Below are positions 1 through 8,903 of a stretch of 64,000 bases of DNA, in pieces. Source of the DNA: Streptomyces daqingensis (GTDB lineage: Bacteria; Actinomycetota; Actinomycetes; Streptomycetales; Streptomycetaceae). Position numbers and translations under genes: made by a program. Numbering within the stretch: the first letter of the stretch is position 1; each line of letters begins with the position of its first letter. Location: positions 124,001 to 188,000 of the forward strand of contig NZ_BMMP01000004.1 of NCBI RefSeq assembly GCF_014645895.1, given 5' to 3'. The notes beneath the pieces were generated by a model. It ran no database searches and was not told the DNA's origin. It worked only from the letters and a program-made list of their open reading frames with translations.

Positions 1-621
1 GCGGAACTCCTCCTCCGGCGGCTGCAGCCCGCGCACGGCGTAGGCGAAGTCCCGCGCCCGCACACCGATCCGCGCGACGTGGCGCAGGCGCCGCGTCGGC
101 TCGCGTCGCACGCCGAGCGCGTCGGCGACGTCCTCGCCGTGCGCCCAGGTCTCCATGATCCGCGCGGTGGCCATACCGGCGGCGCTCATCGACGGCCCGT
201 ACCAGGGGATGCGGGCGCCACGCGGAACCTGCCCCAGCGCCCGCAGCAGTTCGGCGCGCCCGGCCCGCCACTGCTCCAGCAGCTCCGCCGGTGGCAGCGC
301 GGCACCTCGCTCCGCGCCCTCGTCGACGAACCGTCCGGGCTCGGCGAGGGCGGCCTGCGAGGCGCGCCCGAAGGCGGCCTCGTCGGTGAGCGCCGTCAGC
401 GACTGCCGGTCGGTCCAGGCGAGATGGGCGATCTGGTGCGCGACCGTCCAACGCGGGGCGGGCGTCGGCAGAGTCCAGGACTCGGCTTCGATCTCCGCCA
501 CGAGCCCGTCCAGCGCCTCGCCTTCGTCGCGGAGGTCCGCCAGAACGGCCGCAGCCGTATCGGCGGCGGTTCTACCGGCATCCGCGCCGGGACCGTCCGC
601 GCTGCCCGCGGCTTCCGTCAT
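1..621 (-). CDS. TIGR03084-like DinB/maleylpyruvate-isomerase fold metal protein (C-terminus cut by window edge)
   Basis: The reading frame runs off the left edge, so 207 N-terminal residues are visible. It resembles the actinobacterial TIGR03084 branch of the DinB / mycothiol-dependent maleylpyruvate isomerase superfamily. Three His residues at the expected spacing (about H62 and H66 in the VAHQIAHLAW segment, H161 in TWAHGED) could bind a divalent metal. The ATG at 621 has a GAGGGG Shine-Dalgarno about 7 nt upstream. A 12-bp palindrome lies some 60 bp upstream of the start. The substrate is unknown; the fold often serves thiol-dependent transfer reactions. Family call by sequence pattern, not by search. 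Confidence 0.8.
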   Translation of the reverse strand, partial: MTEAAGSADGPGADAGRTAADTAAAVLADLRDEGEALDGLVAEIEAESWTLPTPAPRWTVAHQIAHLAWTDRQSLTALTDEAAFGRASQAALAEPGRFVDEGAERGAALPPAELLEQWRAGRAELLRALGQVPRGARIPWYGPSMSAAGMATARIMETWAHGEDVADALGVRREPTRRLRHVARIGVRARDFAYAVRGLQPPEEEFR

Positions 622-679
622 CGCCCGCCCGCCCCTCGCTCGTCCGGACCACGAGCGTGACAGCGAAGACAAAAACAAG

Positions 680-691
680 CAAGCATGCTTG
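680..691. promoter_or_regulatory. 12-bp perfect palindrome, candidate TetR-type operator
   Basis: CAAGCATGCTTG is a perfect palindrome in an A/T-richer pocket between the leftward gene ending at 621 and the rightward gene at 913. Size and position fit a TetR-family operator controlling the leftward gene. No TetR gene is inside the window, so the regulator would lie elsewhere. Operator function is inferred. Confidence 0.4.
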
Positions 692-912
692 GAAAGTTTC
701 CGGTCCGGACGACGGGACGGAACGGCCGCCGGCCACGGCCCGTACCCCGGCAGCCGGACGCCACGGAGGCCCCACGGCTCCCGCTGCACGCCGCGCACCA
801 CACTTCCCGCCGCCGGTGCGGCATACGACACATAGCGGTTGCCCCGCAGTACCCGCGTACGGGTACAGGCCGGTGGAACACTGCCGGTGAAGTACCGAGG
901 AAGGGACGGACG

Positions 913-1725
913 TTGGACATCGTGGACTTACTCCTGCTGGCCCTCGCCGGCGGCGCGCTCGCCGCCGGGCGCCACCTGCGCCTCTACCCGGCGAGCTGGG
1001 ACAAGCGGGAGTACGTCTACGCCGCCCGGTACCGCGGCGCGCGCAACGACCTGCGGCAGGCCCGCGCGCGGAGGCGGTCGGTGCAGCACGGGGAACAGCG
1101 AGCGGTGGAGGCGGTGCAAGCACGCGTCGCCGAATCGGGCCGCAGAAGCAGAGAGCTCGTCCGATCGCTGAAGGAGGAGCGCGAGAAGGTGCGCCGGCCG
1201 CAGCTGGGACCCGCACTGGCCGACGACTTCGGAGAGCTGCGCCTGCACGAGCACCATCTGCAGTTTCTCCGCGTGACCCCCGACGCGGCCCCCACCCCCG
1301 ACGGCGACCCGTTGCGGCTGGCCCGCATCACGGTGGCGACCGAACTGTCCCCGCAGGAGAACTGCTACATCAACGTGACGACGTCCGACGGCGACGAGCG
1401 TTCCGCCGTCTACCCACGTGGCCGGTACGAGGAGCGGGACGTCAAGGCCTTCAGGAACAGGATCCGGAGGCAGGCCGTGGCCGACGAGGAGTTCGCCCGC
1501 TCGCAGGAGGCCAGGGACGCCGAACTGACGGCCCGCATCGACGAGATCGAGGCGGACGAGGACAGGTCGAGGCAGGCGGGCCTCCGCGAGGTCGAGGAAC
1601 TGGTCCAGGCCCAGCAGGCGGCACCCGAGCGGCTCGAAGCCGAGCAGAAGTGGCAGTACGCCCGTAAGAACTGGGCAGGCGACGCCCACCGCCAGCCGCC
1701 TCTGTGGGCGCGACCCTGGAAGTGA
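913..1725 (+). CDS. membrane-anchored coiled-coil protein of unknown function
   Basis: I do not recognise a family. The 270-residue product starts with a short hydrophobic segment (residues about 3-20, rich in Leu and Ala), followed by long charged helices (about 45-95 and 190-255, rich in Arg, Glu, Gln and Ala) that should form coiled coils. A more globular part lies between them. I chose TTG at 913 because AGGAAGGGA sits 7 nt upstream and the hydrophobic segment follows at once; an upstream ATG at 685 would add an unlikely Arg/Pro-rich leader. It stands alone and points toward the convergent dehydrogenase gene. Confidence 0.65.
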   Translation: MDIVDLLLLALAGGALAAGRHLRLYPASWDKREYVYAARYRGARNDLRQARARRRSVQHGEQRAVEAVQARVAESGRRSRELVRSLKEEREKVRRPQLGPALADDFGELRLHEHHLQFLRVTPDAAPTPDGDPLRLARITVATELSPQENCYINVTTSDGDERSAVYPRGRYEERDVKAFRNRIRRQAVADEEFARSQEARDAELTARIDEIEADEDRSRQAGLREVEELVQAQQAAPERLEAEQKWQYARKNWAGDAHRQPPLWARPWK

Positions 1726-1821
1726 AGCGGCTTCGCCGCACCGCACCCCCAGGGCCGCACACCGTCCCTGCCCGGCCCTTCCGCCGGCCGCGAGAGCGTC
1801 AACCCGGCTGGATCCCGGTCC

Positions 1822-4800
1822 TCACGCGTCGTCTTCCCCGCGGTCGGCGCCCCCGCGCCGCTCCAGCCCCTCCGCGAGGACTTCCGCGAGGTGGCGGCTG
1901 GACCGCCCTTCGAGCTGTTCCAGCTGCGTGCGGCAGGAGTAGCCGTCCGCCAGCAGTTCGGCATCGCCGCCCGCCTCCCGCACGGCGGGCAGCAGCTGGT
2001 CCTCCGCGCAGGCGACGGACACTTCGTAATGCCCCTTCTCGAAGCCGAAGTTGCCCGCCAGGCCGCAGCAGCCCTTGCTCAACTCCCCTGTCAGACCGGC
2101 CCGTGCACGCAGCTTCCGGTCCGCTTCGTCCCCGATCACGGCGTGCTGGTGGCAGTGCGTCTGGCCTGCGACAGGACGGTCGATCCGCGGCGGTTCCCAG
2201 TCCGGGGCGTACTCCTGGAGCGTCTCGGCGAACGTCCGGACCGCCGCGGCGAGCCGCCGCGCACGCGGGTCGTCGCTCAGCAGCTCCGGTACGTCCGTGC
2301 GCAGCGCCGCCGCGCACGGCGGCTCCAGCACGGTCACGGGAAGGCCCGCGTCGAGTGCGGGCTCGATGTGGTCGAGCGTGCGGCGCATGACGGCGCGGGC
2401 CAGGTCGAGCTGTCCCGTCGAGACGTACGTCAGCCCGCAGCACACCTGTTTCGGCGGCACCGTGATCCGCAGGCCGGCGTCCTCCAGGACCCGCACCGCA
2501 GCCGAACCGGCCTCCGGCGAAAGGTAGTTGGTGAAGGTGTCCGGCCACAGCACCAGCGTCTTCCCGGCCTTGCCGCCGTCGCCCCGGGACTCTGCGCGCC
2601 CCGCGTCCTTGCCGCGCTGCCTGCGCCACCACCGCGTGAAGGGCTCCGCCGCCAGCGGCGGGATGTCCCGTTCCGGCGCGATACCGCCCAGCCGCTTCGC
2701 GATCGCCGCCAGCGGCCGTACGCGGGCGGCGGCGTTGAGCAGCGGCGCCGTCCTGCTCGCCGCCGCGAGCCGAAGCCACTGCGGGAGCCGGCCCATCGAG
2801 TGGTGCGCCATCGGGCGGCGCCTGCCCTGGTAGTGGTGGTGCATGAACTCGGCCTTGTAGGTGGCCATGTCGACGTTCACGGGGCAGTCGCTGCGGCACC
2901 CCTTGCACGACAGGCACAGGTCGAGCGCGTCGTGCACCTCCTCCGACTGCCAGCCGTCGGTGACGACTTCGCCGGCGAGCATCTCGTGCAGCAGCCGGGC
3001 GCGCCCGCGCGTCGAGTGCTTCTCCTCGCCCGTGGCGCGGAAGGACGGGCACATCACACCCGAACCGGCTTCCGTGTTGCGGCACTTGGCCACGCCGACG
3101 CAGCGCCGCACAGCCGCGGAGAAGTCCCCGCCGTCGTGCGGGTAGCCGAACTCCACGTCGACCGGCTCGCGCGGCAGCGGCGCGAAGCGCAGGTTCTCGT
3201 CGATGCGGGCGGGCCGCACCAGCATGCCCGGGTTGAGGCCCCCGGCCGGGTCCCAGAGGTCCTTGAAGCGCCCGAAGAGCTCCACCATCTCGGGCCCGTA
3301 CATCCGCGGCAGCAGCTCGGCCCGCGCCTGCCCGTCGCCGTGCTCGCCCGACAGCGAGCCGCCGTGCTCGACCACCAGGTCCGCCAGCTCGTGGGAGAAG
3401 GTCCGGAACCGGCGGATCCCCTCGTCGCCGAGCAGGTCGAAGTCGATGCGCACGTGGATGCAGCCGTCGCCGAAGTGCCCGTACGGCAGCCCCCGCAGCC
3501 CGTGCTGCCGCAGCAGCGCGCGGAAGTCGCGCAGGTACGCCCCGAGCCGGGCGGGCGGCACCGCGCAGTCCTCCCAGCCGGGCCACGCCTCGCTGTCCCC
3601 TTCGCCGCCGGGCCCGCCCGGCATCCGCGTCGCCGTGCCGGAGGCGTCCTCGCGGATGCGCCACAGCGCGCGCTGCGCGCCCGGCGGCACGATCAGCCGG
3701 TGGTCCGTGACGCCGTCCGCCGCGGCGCGGCACAGCTCCCCGGCCCGCGCCCGCGCGTGCGCCTCGTCGTCCCCGCCGACCTCGACGAACAGCCAGGCAC
3801 CGCCGCGCGGCAGGTCCGTCCTGGCGGCGTCCGAGACGAGGTCGTTGGCCATGCCCTCGACGGTCAGCGGCCCGTGGGGAAGGAGCCCGGCGGCGGCCTC
3901 GGCGGCGGCGCTCTCGTCGGGGTAGCCGAGCACCGCCAGGACGCGTGCTCCCGGCGCGGGCACCAGCCCGACCGTCGCGCGGGTCAGCAGGCCGAGCGTC
4001 CCCTCGCTGCCCGTGAACACCCTGGCCCAGTCCTCGCCCTTCTCGGGCAGCAGCTCGTCCAGCGCGTAACCCGAGATGCGGCGCGGGAGTTCGGGGAAGC
4101 CGGTGCGCAGCCGCGTCATCTCCTGGCGCACCAGCTCCCGCGCGCCCTCCCGCAGCCGGGCCGGGACGCCGTCGCCGCCGGGGGCCAGCAGCATCCGCTC
4201 CCCCGCGTGCCCGACGACGTCGAGTTCGCGGACGTTGTCGGCGGTCGTGCCCCAGGCCACCGAGTGCGAGCCGCACGAGTTGTTGCCGATCATCCCGCCG
4301 AGCGTGCACCGGCTGTGCGTGGAGGGGTCGGGGCCGAAGGTGAGGCCGTGCGGGGCCGCCGCGTCGCGGAGCCGGTCGAGGATGACGCCGGGCTGTACGA
4401 CGGCGGTCCGGGCCGCGGGGTCGATGTGCTCGATGCGGTTCATGTGCCGTGTGAAGTCCAGGACGACGCCCGTGCCCGTGGCCTGGCCCGCGATCGAGGT
4501 CCCGGCGCCGCGCGCGACCACCGGCACGTTCGACTCGCGGCAGACGGCGAGCACCGCGGCCACGTCGTCCGCGTCGCGGGGGGCGACGACGCCCATCGGC
4601 ACGCGCCGGTAGTTCGAGGCGTCCATCGTCACGAGCGCCCGCGAGGTGGTGGAGAACTCGACCTCGCCCCCGACGGCCGCTCTGAGCGCCGCCTCCACCT
4701 CGCCCGCGTCCGCCTGCGGCGCCGCCGCGTCGCTGTGCAGTCCTGCCGCCTGACTGTCCGTGCCTCGTGTGCGTCCCCGGGAGTCCCGGCCCGCCGCATC

Positions 4801-4830
4801 CCGTGCCTGTGCCATGGGACAAGCGTGCAC
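1822..4830 (-). CDS. FAD-linked oxidase fused to Fe-S (GlpC/CCG-type) domain; D-2-hydroxyacid dehydrogenase family
   Basis: A 1002-residue fusion. The N-terminal half is a FAD_binding_4 / GlcD-type domain (flavin-binding VPVVARGAGTS region near residue 98). The C-terminal half carries ferredoxin-like clusters: cysteines from about 573 (CVGVAKCRN) and CLSCKGCRSDCP near 637-649. Two CCG-type motifs follow (VCCGL and CCGLAGNFGFE). This architecture belongs to D-lactate or D-2-hydroxyglutarate type dehydrogenases that pass electrons to the quinone pool; the exact substrate cannot be read from sequence. The GTG start at 4830 has GGGAGG 8 nt upstream; ATG 4815 is the alternative. It appears monocistronic. 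Confidence 0.9.
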   Translation of the reverse strand: MHACPMAQARDAAGRDSRGRTRGTDSQAAGLHSDAAAPQADAGEVEAALRAAVGGEVEFSTTSRALVTMDASNYRRVPMGVVAPRDADDVAAVLAVCRESNVPVVARGAGTSIAGQATGTGVVLDFTRHMNRIEHIDPAARTAVVQPGVILDRLRDAAAPHGLTFGPDPSTHSRCTLGGMIGNNSCGSHSVAWGTTADNVRELDVVGHAGERMLLAPGGDGVPARLREGARELVRQEMTRLRTGFPELPRRISGYALDELLPEKGEDWARVFTGSEGTLGLLTRATVGLVPAPGARVLAVLGYPDESAAAEAAAGLLPHGPLTVEGMANDLVSDAARTDLPRGGAWLFVEVGGDDEAHARARAGELCRAAADGVTDHRLIVPPGAQRALWRIREDASGTATRMPGGPGGEGDSEAWPGWEDCAVPPARLGAYLRDFRALLRQHGLRGLPYGHFGDGCIHVRIDFDLLGDEGIRRFRTFSHELADLVVEHGGSLSGEHGDGQARAELLPRMYGPEMVELFGRFKDLWDPAGGLNPGMLVRPARIDENLRFAPLPREPVDVEFGYPHDGGDFSAAVRRCVGVAKCRNTEAGSGVMCPSFRATGEEKHSTRGRARLLHEMLAGEVVTDGWQSEEVHDALDLCLSCKGCRSDCPVNVDMATYKAEFMHHHYQGRRRPMAHHSMGRLPQWLRLAAASRTAPLLNAAARVRPLAAIAKRLGGIAPERDIPPLAAEPFTRWWRRQRGKDAGRAESRGDGGKAGKTLVLWPDTFTNYLSPEAGSAAVRVLEDAGLRITVPPKQVCCGLTYVSTGQLDLARAVMRRTLDHIEPALDAGLPVTVLEPPCAAALRTDVPELLSDDPRARRLAAAVRTFAETLQEYAPDWEPPRIDRPVAGQTHCHQHAVIGDEADRKLRARAGLTGELSKGCCGLAGNFGFEKGHYEVSVACAEDQLLPAVREAGGDAELLADGYSCRTQLEQLEGRSSRHLAEVLAEGLERRGGADRGEDDA

Positions 4831-5328
4831 GCTGACCGCCTCCCGGCGGCACCCTCCCCCGGGGACCGATACGGCGGATCCACCCTCGGTAAGCCGCCCG
4901 GAACAGGGCGTACACTCACCTCATGTACTGCGTACGCACGGTGAGGACGCGCCTCGCACAGGCCCCTCGCCCGCCGCGTACCGCAGGCGCGGCGCGCATC
5001 GCCGTCGTAAGGATCAGCGCCGGGGACGGCAACGCCGAAGCACCCAAGAACGGCTGTAGGGCCCTGCGCGGCCACGGCTAGCGCTCGTCCCCGTTCGCAG
5101 CGCGGGAACGTGCACCACCCACCGCGGCCGGTCCGCCCCCTCGCCGACGCTCGTCCCGAACTTCTGCTCTCGGAACGCCCTGCCCCAGGGCGTTCCGCCC
5201 ACGTGTGCGTCTCCGGCTGAACACACGCCACCCACCCGCGTTTCCGCACCGCCAGGCCCGGCGCCGTCGTACACCAGGCGACCGCCGGTGGCCGGGCGTG
5301 CGCCGCACCAGACCCCGAAGGGGCCCCT
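4831..5328. other. 498-bp divergent intergenic region
   Basis: This stretch separates two divergently transcribed genes and must hold both promoters. I see no convincing gene, tRNA or riboswitch. A 52-codon frame from ATG 4923 (MYCVRTVRTR...) lacks a ribosome-binding site and is Arg/Ala/Pro-rich like random high-G+C sequence, so I do not call it. Confidence 0.5.
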
Positions 5329-6804
5329 GTGAAATTGAGCGAACTGCTTTCCGGACACGACCACCGAGTGCTTCAGGGCGACCCGGAGACGGAGATCACC
5401 ACGGGTGTGCACTTCGAGGCCGGGCGGGTCTCCCCGGGTTCGCTCTTCATCGCGGTGCCCGAGCACCTGGAAGGGGGACCACAGCTCGCCGAGACGGCTC
5501 TCGCTCGCGGCGCGGCGGCTCTCCTCGTCCAGTGCGCCGGCACGGCGGTGCCGGCCTCAGCCGCAGAGGGCGTCTGTGTCGTACGTGTGCCCGACGCACG
5601 TACCGCGGCCACCCTCGTCACCTCGCGCTACCACGGCGAGCCCGGACGGGAGATGGACATGGTCGCGGTGACCGGCACCAACGGCAAGACATCCGTGTCG
5701 TGCATGATCGAGTCCCTGCTGAGGATCGCCTCCGGTACCCGGGCAGGTGTCATCGGTACGTCAGGCAGCCGGATCGGCGATGAGCTGATCCCGATGCCGC
5801 CCTCCGCGCTGAGCACGCCCGAGTCGCCGGACTTCCAGTACCTGCTTGCCCGCATGCGCGACCGGGGGGTCGGGAGCGTCGTGCTGGAGGCCACCTCGAT
5901 GGGCCTCTTCACGCACCGCGTCGACCACGCCTTCCTCGACGTCGGCGTCTTCACCAACCTCACGCAGGACCACCTGGACGACCACGGCACCATGGAGGAC
6001 TACCGCGACGCCAAGCTGCGCCTCTTCCAGGGCCTCTGCCGACGCGCTGTCGTCAACGCCGACGACCCGGTGGGCGCGATGGTCCCCGCGATGATGCCGG
6101 GCTCCGCGACGACGTACGCCCTCGACGCCGACGCCGACTACCGGGCCTCCGACCTGGACATGGACGCCTTCGGCACCCGGTTCACGCTGCACCACGCGGG
6201 CCGCAAGTACCCGGCTGCCGTCCCCGTCCCCGGCCGCTTCTCGGTGGCCAACGCCCTGGCGGCGGTGGCCGCGTGCCACGGGCTGGGGCACGACCTGGAA
6301 GAGCTCGTCCGCGCCCTGGACCGGATGCCTCCCGTCCCCGGCCGGTTCGAGCGGTTCGAGACGCCACGCGGCACCTCCGTCATCGTTGACTACGCCCATT
6401 CACCGGATTCGCTGCGCAAAGTCCTCGCCACCCTGCGCGGCTTCGCGCCCGCCCGCGTCATCACCGTCTTCGGCTGCGGCGGCGACAGGGACGTCACCAA
6501 GCGCGCCGAGATGGGCGAGATCGCCGGGAGCTACTCCGACCTGTGCGTCCTCACGTCCGACAATCCCCGGCACGAGGACCCGGAGGCGATCCTCGACCAG
6601 ATCGTCCCCGGTCTCGCCTCCACCGGCACCCCGTACGAGCGGTTCGCCGACAGGCGGGAGGGGATCGCCTACGCACTGTCCGCTGCGGGCCGCGGCGACA
6701 CGGTCCTCATCGCGGGGCGGGGCAGCGAGACGCACCAGGCCGTCCGCGGAAAGCTGCTCCCCTTCGACGACATGGCCACCGTGCGCAAGCTGGCAGGCGC
6801 CTGA
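5329..6804 (+). CDS. MurE-like Mur ligase outside a dcw cluster
   Basis: The 491-residue product has the Mur ligase layout: ATP loop GTNGKT (about 116-121), an EATSMGL segment replacing the usual EVSSH-type motif, a lysine for carbamylation in YRDAKLRLF (about K229), YAHSPD, and DNPR at 411-414, the signature that recognises meso-diaminopimelate in MurE. The N-terminal region normally holding the DSR motif that contacts UDP-MurNAc instead reads TTGVHFEAGRVSPGSLF, so the nucleotide-sugar substrate may differ. No other division or cell-wall genes adjoin it, so this is probably a second MurE-type ligase. GTG start with GAAGGGG upstream. Confidence 0.85.
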   Translation: MKLSELLSGHDHRVLQGDPETEITTGVHFEAGRVSPGSLFIAVPEHLEGGPQLAETALARGAAALLVQCAGTAVPASAAEGVCVVRVPDARTAATLVTSRYHGEPGREMDMVAVTGTNGKTSVSCMIESLLRIASGTRAGVIGTSGSRIGDELIPMPPSALSTPESPDFQYLLARMRDRGVGSVVLEATSMGLFTHRVDHAFLDVGVFTNLTQDHLDDHGTMEDYRDAKLRLFQGLCRRAVVNADDPVGAMVPAMMPGSATTYALDADADYRASDLDMDAFGTRFTLHHAGRKYPAAVPVPGRFSVANALAAVAACHGLGHDLEELVRALDRMPPVPGRFERFETPRGTSVIVDYAHSPDSLRKVLATLRGFAPARVITVFGCGGDRDVTKRAEMGEIAGSYSDLCVLTSDNPRHEDPEAILDQIVPGLASTGTPYERFADRREGIAYALSAAGRGDTVLIAGRGSETHQAVRGKLLPFDDMATVRKLAGA

Positions 6805-6817
6805 GGCACGACGAGAC

Positions 6818-6862
6818 GTCAACCAAAGGTTGACACTCACCGTGCGTCAACCTACCGTTGAC
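6818..6862 (+). promoter_or_regulatory. twin 17-bp palindromic operators overlapping the promoter of the Clp-N/HTH gene
   Basis: Two inverted repeats, GTCAACCAAAGGTTGAC at 6818-6834 and GTCAACCTACCGTTGAC at 6846-6862, have centres 28 bp apart and end 3 nt before the ATG. A TTGACA box (6830-6835) lies in the first copy and a TACCGT box 17 nt further on in the second. That predicts transcription starting at or next to the ATG, giving a leaderless mRNA. The downstream gene encodes an HTH, so autoregulation is plausible but inferred. Confidence 0.7.
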
Positions 6863-6865
6863 AGC

Positions 6866-7639
6866 ATGGTGAATCCGACCCCCATGACCCCCACCGTCCG
6901 CCTCGACGACCTCATCGAGGCCATCAAGAAGGTGCACCCGGAAGTCCTCGACCAGCTCTCCGACGCCGTCATCGCCGCGGACCACCTCGGCGACGTCGCC
7001 GACCACCTGATCGGTCACTTCGTGGACCAGGCGCGGCGCTCCGGCGCGTCCTGGACGGAGATCGGCAAGAGCATGGGCGTCACCCGGCAGGCGGCCCAGA
7101 AGCGCTTCGTGGCGAAGGGTGCCGGCGAGAACCCGGACCTCGACCCCGGTCAGGGCTTCAGCCGCTTCACCCCGCGGGCGAGGAACGTGGTCGCCGCGTC
7201 GCACAACGAGGCCCACGCCGCGGGCAACGACGAGATCCGCACCGAGCACCTGGTACTGGGACTCCTCAGCGAACCGGAGGCCCTCGCGGCGAAGGCGATC
7301 ACCGCCCAGGGCGTGACGCCGGAGTCCGTACGGGAGGCCGCGGCAGCGGCACTGCCTCCCGCCGCGGGCGAGGTGCCCGACCTGATCCCCTACGACGCCG
7401 GGGCGCGCAAGGCGCTGGAACTGACCTTCCGGGAAGCCCTGCGGCTCGGCCACAACTACGTCGGCACGGAGCACCTCCTGCTCGCACTGCTGGAGTTCGA
7501 GGACGGCGACGGCGTGCTCACCGGTCTGGGCGTCCGCAAGGCAGCCGTGGAGGAGCACGTCGTCCAGCTCCTGGCAGCAGTCGCGGCTCGCATGCAGGAG
7601 GAGCCCCGGGAGCGCGGCGCGGACGGCACCGAGGAGTGA
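6866..7639 (+). CDS. HTH plus double Clp-N domain protein
   Basis: The 257-residue protein has an N-terminal part with a helix-turn-helix-like segment (about 61-80, SWTEIGKSMGVTRQAAQKRF), then two Clp_N repeats (about 100-165 and 175-245; RTEHLVLGLL and GTEHLLLALL motifs) like those at the front of ClpA/ClpC unfoldases. There is no AAA+ ATPase domain. Clp_N domains bind adaptors or substrates of the Clp protease, so it may link DNA binding to proteolysis; this is inference. ATG 6866 is 3 nt from an operator palindrome and lacks a Shine-Dalgarno, consistent with a leaderless transcript. Confidence 0.88.
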   Translation: MVNPTPMTPTVRLDDLIEAIKKVHPEVLDQLSDAVIAADHLGDVADHLIGHFVDQARRSGASWTEIGKSMGVTRQAAQKRFVAKGAGENPDLDPGQGFSRFTPRARNVVAASHNEAHAAGNDEIRTEHLVLGLLSEPEALAAKAITAQGVTPESVREAAAAALPPAAGEVPDLIPYDAGARKALELTFREALRLGHNYVGTEHLLLALLEFEDGDGVLTGLGVRKAAVEEHVVQLLAAVAARMQEEPRERGADGTEE

Positions 7640-7710
7640 CGGCACGGCGGGCGCCGCGCCCGGGCGACGCCCGCGCGTGACGCCCACGAAGGACCGGAGC
7701 GACCCCGGGA

Positions 7711-7752
7711 GACGGGCCGGCGGGCGGGAAGCGGGACGCGCACCGGCCCGTC
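7711..7752. terminator. inverted repeat between convergent genes
   Basis: GACGGGCCGG (7711-7720) and its exact complement CCGGCCCGTC (7743-7752) flank a 22-nt loop just before the 3' end of the leftward gene. It could form a bidirectional terminator of the T-poor kind common in actinomycetes. Confidence 0.4.
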
Positions 7753-7770
7753 ACCCCTCCGTCGCGTCCG

Positions 7771-8520
7771 TCAGCCTTCCGCCGTGTCCCGGCAGAGCTC
7801 CTCGGGGATACTGCGGGTGTCGATGCGGACGCCCCCGACGACGCGTCCGCCCGCGATGGCCGCGGCCCGCAGGCAGAAGTGGACCCACATGTTGAACTGC
7901 ATCTCCTTGGCGACGCGGAGCCGGCTGTAGAGCAGATCGGCCAGCCTGTCCCCCGCCCTCGACCAGGCCTCCGTCCGGAACTCGAGCAGCCCGTCCTCGG
8001 CGGTACGCGCGCTGAACTGGATCTGCCCCGCCTCCAGATGGCCGCGCAGCGTCCCCAGGCGGAACGACGTCGCGTCGCAGTGCAGGACCCGGACGGGCCC
8101 GTCCCAGGGGCCCGGCATCTGCACGCGGTACTCGTCCCCCTCGCACGGCGGACCCGCCTCCCCCCGCGTCTTGTGGAAGACCGCGACCGTCGACGGCGCC
8201 ACCCTGTTCAGGTTGGCGGCGACGGCCTCCATCAGCTCCCCGGGAGTCATCGCGGCACCCTCGATCCGCACGGTGAACCGCCGGTGGAACATCGGCCCTA
8301 CGCCGTCCGAGAGCGGCTTGCTCCACTCGTCGGTGAGGCGCTCCGCCAGCCGGGGCGGAAGGTCGTCCGCGTCCCCCGGGGTCTCGCTGCGGTGAAGCGC
8401 CGTCACACGCCACAGGTACTGCCATGAGACGAGCAGCACGCCCAGCGGGAAGCGCAGCACGGCTCCCGCCCTGCGTTTCAGCGAAGGTCCCTGCGGAGGT
8501 GCTGCGTGCGGTGTGGACAT
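7771..8520 (-). CDS. DUF1990-like protein (249 aa)
   Basis: The middle and C-terminal parts (GPWDGPVRVLH, TSFRLGTLRGHLEAGQIQF, EAWSR and NMWVHF) look like the DUF1990 / UPF0548 family common in Streptomyces. It begins with a basic stretch and one hydrophobic segment (about 15-40), so it may be membrane associated. I chose ATG 8520; ATG 8529 is possible and neither has a good ribosome-binding site. It is divergent from the small membrane-protein gene at 8600, and a second DUF1990-like gene lies just beyond that. The function of the family is unknown. Confidence 0.7.
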   Translation of the reverse strand: MSTPHAAPPQGPSLKRRAGAVLRFPLGVLLVSWQYLWRVTALHRSETPGDADDLPPRLAERLTDEWSKPLSDGVGPMFHRRFTVRIEGAAMTPGELMEAVAANLNRVAPSTVAVFHKTRGEAGPPCEGDEYRVQMPGPWDGPVRVLHCDATSFRLGTLRGHLEAGQIQFSARTAEDGLLEFRTEAWSRAGDRLADLLYSRLRVAKEMQFNMWVHFCLRAAAIAGGRVVGGVRIDTRSIPEELCRDTAEG

Positions 8521-8599
8521 GCCCTTCATGACACCATGTGACTTATTCGTCTGCTTAGTCGGAGTCATCCTGTCGATCGCTGAGAAGGAGGCCGGTGAC

Positions 8600-8812
8600 G
8601 TGACCGCGAAGGTGATCCACCGTCTCGGAGTCCGCAGCTCGTACATCCAGACCGCGGCCATGGGCTCCATCGCCCTGTGCCTCACGCTGTGGATGCGGGC
8701 CGCCGGCCTCGACCAGGACGAACGCGGCAACGCGGAGCGCCGGGCCATCTTCGTCGGCCTGTGGGGCCCCACCCTGTGGACGATCAGCCAGTCGGTGGCG
8801 GAACTGGAGTGA
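8600..8812 (+). CDS. 70-residue two-helix membrane protein
   Basis: GTG 8600 is preceded by AAGGAGG at 8-nt spacing, a strong site. The product has two hydrophobic segments (about 18-30 and 48-65) separated by a short charged loop (DQDERGNAERR). Small membrane proteins of this type recur in Streptomyces, but I know no function. The longer in-frame start at 8513 overlaps the divergent neighbour and has no support. Confidence 0.7.
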   Translation: MTAKVIHRLGVRSSYIQTAAMGSIALCLTLWMRAAGLDQDERGNAERRAIFVGLWGPTLWTISQSVAELE

Positions 8813-8903
8813 GGGTCCGCCGGGCGGCACGCCTCGCACGCCTCCCCGTCCACGCCGGGCGCGACGCTTGTACCGCGGCTGCCGAAGACCAGTGAGGCGC
8901 ACC

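Noticed and set aside
1891..4944. Rightward 1017-codon frame antisense to the FAD/Fe-S dehydrogenase
   Set aside because: Opposite-strand shadow; the dehydrogenase has conserved Fe-S and FAD motifs.
4923..5081. Small rightward frame starting MYCVRTVRTR
   Set aside because: No ribosome-binding site, Arg/Pro/Ala-biased residues and no similarity to a known small protein; kept out for lack of support.
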